Shown: in pieces, positions 33,830 to 42,308 of the stretch
Numbering within the stretch: position 1 is the first letter of the stretch
How the letters are laid out: the number at the start of each line of letters is the position of its first letter
Assembly (NCBI RefSeq): GCF_029223525.1
Contig: NZ_JARHTQ010000001.1
Span: 558,001 to 622,000, forward strand
Direction: 5' to 3'
DNA from: Streptantibioticus ferralitis
Lineage (GTDB): Bacteria; Actinomycetota; Actinomycetes; Streptomycetales; Streptomycetaceae
DNA length: 64,000 nucleotides
Made by a program: the position numbers and the translations under genes
Notes under the pieces: model-generated
The model's database searches: none
Seen by the model: only the letters and a program-made list of their open reading frames with translations
What the model was told of the DNA's origin: nothing

Positions 33830-34741
33830 TCAGCGCGCGGGGCCGGTGCCCAGCAGCGGCAACGGAGACGGCGCCACCGACTGGGCGGTCAGCGGCATGG
33901 GAGGCTGCGGAACGGCCTCGGGGGTCGTCGAGGCCAGCTCCGAAACGACGGGGTGCGAAACCGGCCCGCGGCCACCCTGCGACCGCAGCAGCGGCGCGGA
34001 GGCCGACAACGGTGTCGCATGGGCCGCCGGTGCGCTGAGCACACCACCCGGCCGCTGGCGGCCGTCCAGCAGCGCGCCGTTGCTCCCGCCACTGAGCGGG
34101 GTCACCGCCGAGCCCGCGCCCGCGTCGGCCGCACCGCCGCCCTCGACGGCGGCGTCCAGCGGCAGCGCGCCACCCAGCGCGATCGCCGCCAGCGAGAACG
34201 CCCCGGCCGCCGCGAAGGCGAACCGCCGTCCACGCGAGGCCGACCGGTTGACCTCATGTATCCGGAACCGGAAGCTGTCCAGTCGCTCGCCGGAGGGCGT
34301 CAGCGCACTCGCCCCGCTCGGCGGAAGATACGCCTTGGCACCGTCCCTGCGGCCGAATGGCCGGTACTCGTCCCGAGTCCCCGACTCCTCCGGCGTGCCG
34401 AAGTCGTCCTCGGCCCCGAACAGGCCCCCGCCGAAGAACGGGCCGTCATCGCTTCCCGGGCCGCTGGCAGGCAGCCCCTGCAACCGGGCCAGCAGCCCCG
34501 CGGACAGCGCGGGGGGCATCGCCTCGGCGACCGCGTTCTTCAACCGCCGCTGCTCGTCGGCCTCGGCCTTGCACAGGTCGCAGGTGGCCAGATGGGCCGC
34601 CACACGCTCGCGGGTGTCGTCGCGCAGCTCACCGTCGACGAACGCCGCCAGGCGATCGCCCAGGTGCTCCTCCGCCGGTGAGCGTGAAGCGCCGGTACGC
34701 GCACCGCTCGCACCACTACGGAATGGGCCTGTGCCGCTCAC
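33830..34741 (-). CDS. rseA: Zinc-finger (ZAS) anti-sigma factor, RseA type
   Basis: A 303-aa anti-sigma factor. The N-terminal anti-sigma domain has the ZAS zinc motif HLATCDLC (HxxxCxxC) after [16 protein letters not shown], near residues 25-55. A membrane-like segment ([22 protein letters not shown]) follows at ~175, then an external Gly/Ala/Pro-rich part. It would hold SigE inactive at the membrane until stress. The GTG start overlaps the sigE stop in GTGA (34738-34741), giving tightly coupled 1:1 synthesis. The C-terminal half is much longer than in M. tuberculosis RseA. Confidence 0.9.
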   Translation of the reverse strand: MSGTGPFRSGASGARTGASRSPAEEHLGDRLAAFVDGELRDDTRERVAAHLATCDLCKAEADEQRRLKNAVAEAMPPALSAGLLARLQGLPASGPGSDDGPFFGGGLFGAEDDFGTPEESGTRDEYRPFGRRDGAKAYLPPSGASALTPSGERLDSFRFRIHEVNRSASRGRRFAFAAAGAFSLAAIALGGALPLDAAVEGGGAADAGAGSAVTPLSGGSNGALLDGRQRPGGVLSAPAAHATPLSASAPLLRSQGGRGPVSHPVVSELASTTPEAVPQPPMPLTAQSVAPSPLPLLGTGPAR

Positions 34742-35550
34742 GTTCTCCCCCGCGTCGCCGGTCCGCCGCTGCTCTGAGCGCCTGCCGTCACCTCGGCCAT
34801 CGCGCGCCCGGGGCGGGCGGCGGGCGCACGGTGCTGCAGGGCGCTGCGCAGGTGGGAGCGGCCGCGGTGAATACGGCTGCGAACGGTGCCCAACTTGACC
34901 CCGAGGGTGGCCGCGATCTCCTCGTACGACAGGCCCTCGATGTCGCACAGCACCACCGCCGCCCGGAACTCCGGCGCGAGGGTGTCCAGCGCCTGCTGGA
35001 CGTCCGCGTCGAAGTGGGTGTCGTTGAAGTGCTGCGCGGGCGACGGCTCTCGGCTGGGCAGTCGCTCAGCCGCGTCGTCACCGAGGGCGTCGAAACGGAT
35101 TCGCTGGCGGCGCCGCACCATGTCCAGGAACAGGTTGGTGGTGATGCGGTGCAGCCAGCCCTCGAAAGTGCCGGGCGTGTAGGTGGAAAGCGACCGGAAG
35201 ACACGGACGAAGACCTCCTGGGTGAGGTCCTCTGCGTCGTGCTGGTTGCCGGTCAGGCGGTAGGCGAGGCGGTAGACCCGTGCACTGTGCGTGCTGACGA
35301 TCTCCTCCCAGGTGGGCGGAGTCCACGTTTCACCATCGGTTCCGAAGGAGGCCGTGGTCGCGAACGACGCGGTGGCGTTCACGGGCGCGGTCTCGGAACC
35401 TGCGGTGGCGGCGGTGGGACGGTCAGCGGTCTCGTTCACGGATCTCGGCTGGCCGGCCGACCGACGGAAACGCCGAAGCACTCCCCGGTCACCGTCGACA
35501 GCCGCACCTCCCCTGTCGGCTCTGGTGGTGTCCAGTAGAGCCCCTACCAT
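34738..35550 (-). CDS. sigE: ECF sigma factor, SigE (M. tuberculosis type)
   Basis: A 270-aa extracytoplasmic-function sigma factor. Region 2: [29 protein letters not shown]-type (pieces: [35 protein letters not shown]). Region 4: [20 protein letters not shown] then [16 protein letters not shown]. These match M. tuberculosis SigE nearly word for word; note that the gene called sigE in S. coelicolor is a different one. ATG at 35550 has GAGGTGG upstream; about 85 residues precede region 2 and later starts are possible, as in M. tuberculosis. It is the first gene of the sigE-rseA-htrA-tatB group. Confidence 0.92.
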   Translation of the reverse strand: MVGALLDTTRADRGGAAVDGDRGVLRRFRRSAGQPRSVNETADRPTAATAGSETAPVNATASFATTASFGTDGETWTPPTWEEIVSTHSARVYRLAYRLTGNQHDAEDLTQEVFVRVFRSLSTYTPGTFEGWLHRITTNLFLDMVRRRQRIRFDALGDDAAERLPSREPSPAQHFNDTHFDADVQQALDTLAPEFRAAVVLCDIEGLSYEEIAATLGVKLGTVRSRIHRGRSHLRSALQHRAPAARPGRAMAEVTAGAQSSGGPATRGRT

Positions 35551-35761
35551 ATCCACCTCGCCCGTTAGCTCCGGATAAGCAACTTTGTCCCGGCTCTGGT
35601 CTGTTGGAACCGTTGACGGATACGGAAGTCCTGCGCGTCCTTCCTTACCCATCCCACCAGCGTCAACGCACGGTCCCCTCCACAGGTTCCCATCGGCAGC
35701 GGATACAGTCGCCGAGCGACTTACGCACGACCGCGGGGACATACGGGGACAGGAGAGGGCC
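35551..35761. promoter_or_regulatory. Divergent promoter region sigE / O-methyltransferase
   Basis: 211 nt between the divergent starts. It is relatively AT-rich around GGATAAGCAACTTTGTCC (35572-35589) and contains TTGGAACCGTTGACGGATACGG (two pieces: GGAACCGTTGAC from 35608 on). GGAAC is an ECF -35-like core, so sigE may control itself or its neighbour, but no matching -10 at ECF spacing was clear. Confidence 0.35.
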
Positions 35762-36397
35762 ATTACCGGCAACCGGCAGGCGAGCTGGGCGTTCGCGGAC
35801 GCCTTCGTCGCCGAGGACGAGGCGCTGCTACGGGCCCGGGAGCGCGCCCGTGAGATCGGCGTGCGCTCGGTCTCACCCGGCACCGGTGCCGCCCTGCGGA
35901 TGCTGGCCGCGGCCGCGGCCGCCCGGGTCGTCGCCGAGATCGGCACCGGAGTCGGGGTGTCGGGCATCCATCTGCTGCACGGGATGCGCGCGGACGGTGT
36001 GCTGACCACGGTGGACACCGAGCCGGACCGCCAGCAGCTGGCCCGCGAGGCCTACCGGGAGGCGGGCTTCGCGGCGAACCGGGCCCGGTTCATCCCCGGC
36101 CCCGCCCTGGACGTCCTGCCCAGGCTCGCGGACGGCGGCTACGACCTGGTCTTCTGCGACGGCGACCGGCTGGAGTACACGCAGTATCTGGCTGAATCGT
36201 TGCGCCTGCTGCGACCAGGGGGATTGGTCTGCTTCGAGGGGGTCTTCGCCCAGGGCCGGGCGATGGACGCCTCCCACCAGGAGACCGAGGTGCACGGGTT
36301 GCGCGAGGTGATGCGCGCGGTCCGGGACAGCACGGCCCTGGTGCCCGTACTGCTGCCCACCGACGACGGGCTGCTGTGCGCGGTGAAGAAGGGATAG
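35762..36397 (+). CDS. O-methyltransferase (SAM-dependent, Rv1220c type)
   Basis: A 211-aa class I SAM methyltransferase of the O-methyltransferase family-3/Rv1220c type. Seen: N-terminal [15 protein letters not shown] helix, [20 protein letters not shown] motif [13 protein letters not shown], motif [16 protein letters not shown], and YDLVFCDGD. The acceptor is unknown. No ATG, GTG or TTG lies close to the conserved start; ATT at 35762-35764 directly follows AGGAGAGGG at proper spacing and is the best initiation codon, while the upstream TTG-led extension to 35585 has no such site. Divergent from sigE, as in M. tuberculosis. Confidence 0.85.
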   Translation: MTGNRQASWAFADAFVAEDEALLRARERAREIGVRSVSPGTGAALRMLAAAAAARVVAEIGTGVGVSGIHLLHGMRADGVLTTVDTEPDRQQLAREAYREAGFAANRARFIPGPALDVLPRLADGGYDLVFCDGDRLEYTQYLAESLRLLRPGGLVCFEGVFAQGRAMDASHQETEVHGLREVMRAVRDSTALVPVLLPTDDGLLCAVKKG

Positions 36398-36415
36398 AAG
36401 GACAACCGACGAACA

Positions 36416-36467
36416 CGGCTCCGGGCTTTCGCGAACACATCACGGTGTCCACAAAAGCCCGGAGCCG
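36416..36467. terminator. Long bidirectional terminator
   Basis: Arms CGGCTCCGGGCTTT (36416-36429) and AAAGCCCGGAGCCG (36454-36467) pair perfectly over 14 bp; the 24-nt loop has a small inner ACAC/GTGT helix. AAAAATTT follows on the plus strand. It separates the convergent O-methyltransferase and DUF3117 genes. Confidence 0.88.
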
Positions 36468-36514
36468 AAAAATTTGAAGGTCCGAGCCGCTCGCACGACT
36501 CATGACGCCGTATT

Positions 36515-36682
36515 TCAGACGGTTACCTTCTCCAGGGCCTCGCCCAGGGCCTTGGCCTCATCGGGTGTCAGCTCGACGACGAGTCGCCCGCCGCCTTCGA
36601 GCGGAACGCGCATGACGATGCCCCGCCCCTCCTTTGTCACCTCGAGCGGGCCATCACCCGTCCGCGGCTTCATGGCCGCCAT
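36515..36682 (-). CDS. DUF3117 family protein
   Basis: A 55-aa protein, full length for DUF3117: MAAMKPRTGDGPLEVTKEG at the start, RGIVMRVPLEGGGRLVVEL in the middle, then TPDEAKALGEALEKV. It is highly conserved in actinobacteria (M. tuberculosis Rv1211) and has no known function. ATG with AGGAAGGGGA upstream. A single-gene unit between two terminator and promoter regions. Confidence 0.92.
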   Translation of the reverse strand: MAAMKPRTGDGPLEVTKEGRGIVMRVPLEGGGRLVVELTPDEAKALGEALEKVTV

Positions 36683-37001
36683 GCTCGTTCCCCTTCCTGA
36701 AACCAGCTCCTCGCAACCGGCGGCCCAGGCGCCGCCGGACTCGAACACATTGGTTCCAGGCCATTATCCCGCATGCCAGTCCCCTATGACCAACATCGGG
36801 GACAGGCCACGCGACGACACCCTCTCGCAAAACCACCCAATCCGGCGAGGCTGCTGCGATACTCCCGCCCCGCGTTCCGCTTCTCGGCGAGCGGAACGAC
36901 GAGGATTCTTTGATCCAGGTCACATGTTCGCCTGTGCGATCTCCGGCATGCTGACCGATGCGCACACCGCGCGACAGCCGCGATGGAGGGGACTGACTGC
37001 C
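36683..37001 (+). promoter_or_regulatory. 319-nt region upstream of the enoyl-CoA hydratase, with a CRP-like site
   Basis: The segment TTTGATCCAGGTCACA (36909-36924) matches the enteric CRP palindrome TGTGATCTAGATCACA at 13 of 16 positions and the GTG-N6-GNCAC core of Streptomyces Crp nearly fully. It lies 78-93 bp before the hydratase ATG. The rest contains the DUF3117 promoter and no gene I can support. Confidence 0.45.
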
Positions 37002-37796
37002 ATGGCCGACACCGTGCTCTACGAGGTGACCGAAGGGCTCGCGACCATCACCTTGAACCGGCCCGAGGCGATGAACGCCCTCAATACCGAGACCAAGGTC
37101 GCACTGCGGGACACCCTGCGGGAAGCGGGCGCGGACCAGTCCGTACGGGCGGTACTGCTCACGGCGACCGGGCGGGCGTTCTGCGTCGGCCAGGATCTCA
37201 AGGAGCATGTGAGCTCACTGCAGCAGCCGACCGCGGGCGGCAAGACGATGAGCACGGTCCACGAGCACTACAACCCGATCGTCACGGCGATCGCGACCAT
37301 GCCCAAGCCGGTCGTCGCCGGGGTCAACGGGGTCGCGGCGGGCGCGGGCGCGGGCTTCGCCTTCGCCGCCGACTACCGGGTGGTGGCGGACTCCGCCAGC
37401 TTCAACACGTCCTTCGCCGGGGTCGCGCTGACCGCGGACTCGGGAGCGTCCTGGACCCTGCCGCGCCTCATCGGCCCGGCGCGCGCCGCCGACCTGCTGA
37501 TGTTCCCGCGCACGATCGGCGCCCAGGAGGCGTTTGAACTGGGCGTCGCGCAGAAGGTGGTCCCGGCCGAGGAACTGGCCGCCACCGCACTGGCGGTGGC
37601 CCGCGAGCTGGCCCAGGGCCCGACGGTCGCCTACGCGGCGATCAAGGAGTCGCTCGCCTACGCGGCCGCCCACTCCCTGATCGAGACCCTGGCCAAGGAG
37701 GACGAGCTCCAGGAGCGGGCCGGAACCTCCGCGGACCACAAGATCGCGGTCGAGGCCTTCCTGAAGAAGGAGCGGCCCACGTACGTGGGCCGCTAG
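37002..37796 (+). CDS. Enoyl-CoA hydratase/isomerase family protein
   Basis: A 264-aa crotonase-fold enzyme. Seen: ITLNRPEAMNALNTE, the first oxyanion part AFCVGQDLKEH, and the second VNGVAAGAGAGFAFAADYRV. The family hydrates or isomerises enoyl-CoA esters in the cytosol; the GQDLKE string and absence of the usual catalytic Glu pair in the second motif (GASWTLPRLIGPARA has no Glu) point to a PaaG-like isomerase, an inference. ATG with GGAGGGG upstream; a CRP-like site lies in its promoter region. The stop codon directly abuts the long inverted repeat. Confidence 0.88.
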   Translation: MADTVLYEVTEGLATITLNRPEAMNALNTETKVALRDTLREAGADQSVRAVLLTATGRAFCVGQDLKEHVSSLQQPTAGGKTMSTVHEHYNPIVTAIATMPKPVVAGVNGVAAGAGAGFAFAADYRVVADSASFNTSFAGVALTADSGASWTLPRLIGPARAADLLMFPRTIGAQEAFELGVAQKVVPAEELAATALAVARELAQGPTVAYAAIKESLAYAAAHSLIETLAKEDELQERAGTSADHKIAVEAFLKKERPTYVGR

Positions 37797-38153
37797 CGGT
37801 TCGCCCGCGCTGGCGGTCAGCCGGTTTCCCTCCGGGGGGTTGTGGTTGCGGTGAGGGGAATTGCCCTCCCTCCCTCCCACCCGTTGGCGCGATCGTCTGG
37901 GCACCGTTGCGCGAGGCGGGTTCGTGGGTCGGGAACGTGCCGGGGTGTCCCCGCAGCGACCCCATGAAGCACCGTCACTGTGAACTCGAAGCTGGAGTGA
38001 GGAGACACCCCGGCGCGCCCCCGACCCCACGGCGGCCGTGCGCAACGGCAAGCTTGCGGACCCGGCATCGGGTGGGAGGGAGGGCAATTTCCCTCACCGC
38101 AACCACAACCGCACCCGGAGGGAAACCGGCTGGCCGCCGGCGCGGGCGAACCG
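37797..38153. repeat. Long imperfect inverted repeat filling a convergent intergenic region
   Basis: Left arm 37797-~37950 and right arm ~38002-38153 are reverse complements with high identity over ~150 bp each. Both begin CGGTTCGCCCGCGC/CGGTTCGCCCGCGCC and share GCCGGTTTCCCTCCGG, GGTTGTGGTTGCGGTGAGGG, ATTGCCCTCCCTCC, CCGTTGCGC and GCCGGGGTGTC, with small indels (an extra TCCC unit on the left, TGC on the right). About 50 nt in the centre are unpaired. The arms start exactly one base after the hydratase stop and one base before the tag stop. No ORF is supported inside. Confidence 0.9.
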
Positions 38154-38750
38154 TCAACGGGCGTGGCAGCCCAGCAGATGGTCGTTGACCAGCCCGCACG
38201 CTTGCATCAGGGCGTACGCCGTCGTGGGACCGACGAAGCGGAAGCCCCGCTTCTTGAGGTCCTTGGCCAGCGCGGTGGACTCCACCGTGGTGGCCGGCAC
38301 ATCCGCGATGGTGCGCGGCGCCGGGCGGCTGCCGGGATCCGGCGCGTAGGACCAGATCAGCGCGTCCAGACCGCCGCCGTAGGACTCCTCGACATCGAGG
38401 GCGGCGCGGGCGTTCGCTATGGCCGCGTCGATCTTGGCCCGGTTCCGGATGATTCCGGAATCGGCGAGCAGGCGCTCCCGGTCGGCGTCGGTGAACCTGG
38501 CGACCGTCTCCAGGTGGAAGTCCGCGAAGGCGGCACGGAACCCCTCCCGGCGGCGCAGGATGGTCAGCCAGGACAGACCGGACTGGAACGCCTCCAGGCA
38601 CAGCCGCTCGTACAGCTGGTCGCCGCCGTGCAGCGGACGTCCCCACTCGGCGTCGTGGTACGTCCGGTAGTCCTCGTAGCCGTCGGCGTCCCGCGCCCAG
38701 GGGCAGCGGAACAGCCCGTCGGCGCCCTTGATGGTCCCGCCCTCACTCAT
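38154..38750 (-). CDS. tag: DNA-3-methyladenine glycosylase I
   Basis: A 198-aa Tag enzyme that removes 3-methyladenine from alkylated DNA. Seen: FRCPWA near residue 14, YHDAEWGRPLHGGDQLYERL, the active-site region AFQSGLSWLTILRRREGFR, and the C-terminal zinc-binding HLLGCH. The zinc ligands expected from E. coli Tag (Cys near the start, His in YHDAEW, His and Cys at the end) are present. ATG; its first 8 nt overlap the DivIVA-like gene. The M. tuberculosis homologue (Rv1210) lies next to a similar small gene. Confidence 0.94.
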   Translation of the reverse strand: MSEGGTIKGADGLFRCPWARDADGYEDYRTYHDAEWGRPLHGGDQLYERLCLEAFQSGLSWLTILRRREGFRAAFADFHLETVARFTDADRERLLADSGIIRNRAKIDAAIANARAALDVEESYGGGLDALIWSYAPDPGSRPAPRTIADVPATTVESTALAKDLKKRGFRFVGPTTAYALMQACGLVNDHLLGCHAR

Positions 38751-39111
38751 GGGGCTGCTCCCCGCCCGACGCGGCGTCCCCCGGCTGGTCCTTCGCCAGC
38801 GACGGAGCGCCGAGCGCCGCGTCCTGGGCGCCCGCCAGCGCGGCCTCCAACTCGGCGATGCGCGCGTCCCGTTCGGCCAGTTCGGCGGCGAGCCGGTCGA
38901 GTACGTCGTCGACCGCGTCCATGCGGTAGCCGCGCAGTGTCACGGCGAGCCGCAGGTCGTCGATGTCGGCGCGGCTGACCGGCCGATCGGCGGGCAAGGG
39001 GTCCTCCAGGCGGTCAGGCTCGGCGTCGCGGAGCGTGCCCCCCTCACCGAGCACCGCGACGGCGACGGCGCCGACCACCGCGACCAGCGCGATGAGCATG
39101 AACCAGAACAA
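38743..39111 (-). CDS. DivIVA-domain-like small membrane protein
   Basis: A ~122-aa protein: one N-terminal membrane helix (FWFMLIALVAVVGAVAVAVL), then RLAVTLRGYRMDAVDDVLDRLAAELAERDARIAELE, a DivIVA-type motif plus coiled coil, then a low-complexity tail. DivIVA proteins bind curved membrane and organise tip growth; this short version may be a membrane-tethered partner. TTG at 39111 with GGGAGAG eight bases before was chosen; a GTG ten codons earlier (39141) lacks a ribosome site. Overlaps tag by 8 nt. Confidence 0.8.
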   Translation of the reverse strand: MFWFMLIALVAVVGAVAVAVLGEGGTLRDAEPDRLEDPLPADRPVSRADIDDLRLAVTLRGYRMDAVDDVLDRLAAELAERDARIAELEAALAGAQDAALGAPSLAKDQPGDAASGGEQPHE

Positions 39112-39314
39112 GACGATCTCTCCCGGGTCCGGCCTCAGCACGTGAAGCGTCGGTGCCTTTGGTGTCCAAGTGTCCGCCCTGATCGTGCCATGCCGCGCTG
39201 TGCGCGATGGTCCGGTGGGCGACGGGTAGGGTCGCGAGCGGGCGCATCGAGGAGTGGCGGCACCGGGTGAAGCGCCCGGCGCCGGGGTCGCCCGATCAAG
39301 GAGGGCGTAAAGGC

Positions 39315-40175
39315 ATGCTGCGGCTGGGGAAGCGCGAGTTCGGGGACCACGAGCCGGTGATCATGGCGATCGTGAACCGGACGCCCGACTCCTTCTACGA
39401 CCAGGGCGCCACCTTCGCCGACGAGGCCGCGCTCTCGCGTGTGGCCCAGGCGGTGTCAGAGGGTGCTGCCATCATCGACATCGGCGGGGTCAAGGCAGGT
39501 CCCGGGGAGGAGGTGTCGGCCGAGGAGGAGATCCGTCGTACGGCGGCGTTCGTCGCCGAGGTCCGCAAGCAGCACCCGGACGTGGTCATCAGCGTCGACA
39601 CCTGGCGGCACGAGGTCGGGACGGCGGTCTGCGAGGCGGGCGCGGACCTGATCAACGACGCGTGGGGCGGGGTGGACCCCAAGCTGGCCGAGGTCGCGGC
39701 GCGCTATGGAGTGGGCCTGGTGTGCACGCACGCGGGTGGCGCCGAGCCGCGCACCCGTCCGCACCGGGTGGGATACGAGGATCTGATGGCCGACATCCTG
39801 CGGGTCACGCTGGGGTTGGCCGAACGGGCGGTGGACCTGGGTGTGCCCCGGGACGGGATCCTGATCGACCCCGGCCATGACTTCGGCAAGAACACCCGGC
39901 ACTCGCTGGAGGCGACCCGGCGGCTCGGCGAGATGGTGGGCACCGGGTGGCCGGTGCTGGTCTCGCTGTCGAACAAGGACTTCGTGGGTGAGACGCTGGA
40001 CAAGCCGGTCAAGGAGCGGCTCCTGGGCACACTGGCGACCACCGCCGTCTCGGCCTGGCTGGGCGCACGGGTCTACCGGGTGCACGAGATCGCGGAGACC
40101 CGGCAGGTGCTGGACATGGTGGCGTCCATCGCGGGCCACCGCACTCCGGCGGTGGCCCGTCGCGGGCTGGCGTAA
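39315..40175 (+). CDS. folP: Dihydropteroate synthase-like protein (FolP2 type, motifs altered)
   Basis: A 286-aa TIM-barrel protein of the dihydropteroate synthase family. The first motif reads VNRTPDSFYDQGATF instead of the usual NVTPDSFSDGG, and the loop that binds substrates reads IIDIGGVKAGPGEE instead of IDIGGESTRPGA. ISVDTWRHEV and LINDAWGG are also variant, but LIDPGHDFGKN is intact. The same changes are found in M. tuberculosis FolP2, reported not to act as a folate synthase, so a true DHPS reaction is doubtful. ATG at 39315. It is followed by a convergent LOG-family gene, as near Rv1205-Rv1207. Confidence 0.85.
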   Translation: MLRLGKREFGDHEPVIMAIVNRTPDSFYDQGATFADEAALSRVAQAVSEGAAIIDIGGVKAGPGEEVSAEEEIRRTAAFVAEVRKQHPDVVISVDTWRHEVGTAVCEAGADLINDAWGGVDPKLAEVAARYGVGLVCTHAGGAEPRTRPHRVGYEDLMADILRVTLGLAERAVDLGVPRDGILIDPGHDFGKNTRHSLEATRRLGEMVGTGWPVLVSLSNKDFVGETLDKPVKERLLGTLATTAVSAWLGARVYRVHEIAETRQVLDMVASIAGHRTPAVARRGLA

Positions 40176-40184
40176 CCAGCGGCT

Positions 40185-40217
40185 CCGGCCGCGGAGTTGG
40201 AGCAACCTCGCGGCCGG
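40185..40217. terminator. Bidirectional terminator between folP and the LOG gene
   Basis: A 15-bp stem (40185-40199 with 40203-40217, two mismatches) has loop GAG, with perfect outer 9 bp CCGGCCGCG/CGCGGCCGG. It sits in the 66-nt convergent gap. Confidence 0.75.
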
Positions 40218-40241
40218 TTCGGCGCCGGAAGCGGACCGGGT

Positions 40242-41096
40242 CTATGCGTCCGCTTCCTTGGTGGCGAGTTTGACCGCCTCGTCCACGTCGTCGGTCAGAT
40301 GGAACAGCTCCAGGTCGTGGCGGGACGCCTTGCCCTCCGCGACGAGGGTGTCCCGCATCCAGTCCACCAGGCCCCGCCAGTACGCCGTGCCGAACAGCAC
40401 GATCGGGAAGCGGGTGACCTTCTTGGTCTGGACCAACGTCAACGCCTCGAAGAGCTCGTCGAGCGTGCCGAAACCGCCCGGCAGGACGATGAACCCCTGC
40501 GCGTACTTGACGAACATCGTCTTGCGCACGAAGAAGTAGCGGAAGTTGATGCCTACGTCCACATACGGGTTGAGGCCCTGCTCGAAGGGCAGCTCGATGC
40601 CCAGCCCGACCGAGGCGCCGCCCGCCTCGCAGGCGCCCTTGTTGGCACCCTCCATGGCACCGGGTCCACCACCGGTGATCACCGCGTACCCGGCCCCGGC
40701 CAGGGCCCGCCCGATCCGTACCGCCGCCAGGTACTCGGGGGAGTCGACCGGGGTGCGCGCGGACCCGAACACGCTGATCGCGGGTCCGAGCTCGGCGAGC
40801 GCGCCGAAGCCCTCCACGAACTCGGACTGGATGCGCATGACCCGCCAGGGATCGCCGTGCAGCCAGTCCGTCGGCCCCTGCGAGTCCAGCAGCCGCTGGT
40901 CCGTGGTGCCTGCCTGGACCTGACCGCGGCGCCGCACCACCGGGCCGGTGTGCCGCTCCGGCCAGCTGTGGCCGTACGGGATGCTCTCGGCGGCCTCGTT
41001 CGCCGCCGCGGCCGCCTCCTGCGCCTCGCGCCAGCCGCGCTCCCGCCCCGGGTCCTCCGCGTTGCCGCCACTCTCGCCGCTGGCGCCCTTGTCCAT
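40242..41096 (-). CDS. TIGR00730 family Rossmann-fold protein (LOG-like)
   Basis: A 284-aa protein of the LOG family, cytokinin riboside 5'-monophosphate phosphoribohydrolases. Seen: ISVFGSARTP, VITGGGPGAMEGANKGACEAGG and the catalytic PGGFGTLDELFE (PGGxGTxxE). Family members split AMP-type nucleotides to base plus ribose 5-phosphate; the M. tuberculosis member (Rv1205) makes cytokinins. An ~95-residue N-terminal extension is charged and contains HSWPERHTGPVVRRRG. ATG start. Confidence 0.9.
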   Translation of the reverse strand: MDKGASGESGGNAEDPGRERGWREAQEAAAAANEAAESIPYGHSWPERHTGPVVRRRGQVQAGTTDQRLLDSQGPTDWLHGDPWRVMRIQSEFVEGFGALAELGPAISVFGSARTPVDSPEYLAAVRIGRALAGAGYAVITGGGPGAMEGANKGACEAGGASVGLGIELPFEQGLNPYVDVGINFRYFFVRKTMFVKYAQGFIVLPGGFGTLDELFEALTLVQTKKVTRFPIVLFGTAYWRGLVDWMRDTLVAEGKASRHDLELFHLTDDVDEAVKLATKEADA

Positions 41097-41162
41097 GGCG
41101 TACTCCCTCCTGCACCCGGCCCGTACCGGGCCACCGATTGCAGCGTACGTACCCAGGAACCG

Positions 41163-42230
41163 CTATGCGCTCAGCCAGTGGCGCAGCCGCTCCTCGCACT
41201 CCAGGATGGCCGAGGTGACCACGTGCTCCTCGCGGGTGTGCGCGAGCTTCGGGTCGCCGGGCCCGTAGTTGACCGCCGGGATGCCCAGTGCGGAGAAGCG
41301 GGCCACATCGGTCCAGCCGTCCTTCGGCGCGGGGGTGCCCCCGATCGCCGCTACGAACGCGGCCGCGGCCGGCTGCGACAGTCCGGGCAGGGCGCCCGGC
41401 GCGGAGTCGGTGGGCACGACCGTGAAGCCGTCGAAGACCTCGCGGACGTGCGCGAGGGCCTCTTCCTCCGAACGGTTGGGCGCGAAGCGGTAGTTGACGG
41501 TCACCGCGCAGTTGTCGGGGATGACGTTGGTGGCGTGGCCGCCCTCGATCAGTACGGCGTTCAGGCCCTCGCGGTAGGTGAGCCCGTCGATCTCCACCCG
41601 CCGCGGCTGGTAGGCCGCCAGCCGCTCCAGGATCGGTGCGGCGGCGTGGATGGCGTTCTCGCCGAGCCAGCTACGCGCCGAGTGGGCGCGGCGGCCGGTG
41701 GTCTCGACGCGCACCCGCAAGGTGCCCTGGCAACCGCCCTCGACCTGCGCGTCGGTGGGTTCCATGAGCACCGCGAAGTCGCCGGTCAGCCGCTCGGGGT
41801 GGTGCTCGGCCAGCCGCTTCAGGCCGTTGAACTCGGCCGCGATCTCCTCGGCGTCGTAGAAGACGAAGGTCAGGTCGCGGTTGGGGTCCGTCAGGGTCGC
41901 GGCCAGGCGCAGCTGGACCGCGACGCCGGACTTCATGTCGCTGGTGCCGCACCCGTGCAGCACGCCGTCCACCAGCCGCGACGGCACGTTGTCGGCGATC
42001 GGCACGGTGTCGATGTGCCCGGCGAGCACCACCCGCTCGGCGCGTCCGAGGTCGGTACGGGCCACCACGGCGTCACCGTCCCGCTCGACGGTCAGGTGCG
42101 GCAGGGTACGCAGGGCCTGCTCGACGGCGTCGGCGAGCGCCTTCTCCTCGCGGCTGACCGAAGGGATGTCGACGAGCTGTGCCGTGAGGGCCGCCGCGTC
42201 CTGGCTGAGATCGAGTGCGGGTGTGCTCAT
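41163..42230 (-). CDS. dapE: Succinyl-diaminopimelate desuccinylase
   Basis: A 355-aa M20 metallopeptidase-fold enzyme that cleaves N-succinyl-LL-diaminopimelate on the way to lysine and peptidoglycan cross-links. Zinc ligands and partners: [24 protein letters not shown] (catalytic Glu), LMEPTD, and the C-terminal HTREEHV. The dimerisation domain contains [19 protein letters not shown] start. DapC, the preceding enzyme of the same succinylase branch, is ~1.8 kb away on the same strand. Confidence 0.94.
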   Translation of the reverse strand: MSTPALDLSQDAAALTAQLVDIPSVSREEKALADAVEQALRTLPHLTVERDGDAVVARTDLGRAERVVLAGHIDTVPIADNVPSRLVDGVLHGCGTSDMKSGVAVQLRLAATLTDPNRDLTFVFYDAEEIAAEFNGLKRLAEHHPERLTGDFAVLMEPTDAQVEGGCQGTLRVRVETTGRRAHSARSWLGENAIHAAAPILERLAAYQPRRVEIDGLTYREGLNAVLIEGGHATNVIPDNCAVTVNYRFAPNRSEEEALAHVREVFDGFTVVPTDSAPGALPGLSQPAAAAFVAAIGGTPAPKDGWTDVARFSALGIPAVNYGPGDPKLAHTREEHVVTSAILECEERLRHWLSA

Positions 42231-42308
42231 GTCGGCGACCCTACCTGGGGCAGGTGTCGTCGGGTCCGGGGATTTGGGGGCTCGGCGGGCTCAAGTACGG
42301 TGTGGTCC

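Noticed and set aside
35585-35761. N-terminal extension of the O-methyltransferase from an upstream TTG
   Set aside because: No ribosome site at the TTG, and it would run through the divergent promoter region; the ATT with AGGAGAGGG is better placed.
37797-38153. Small ORFs inside the inverted repeat
   Set aside because: Their similar peptides on both strands (for example REGNSPHRNHN and REGNFPHRNHN) arise from the repeated DNA itself; no start signals.
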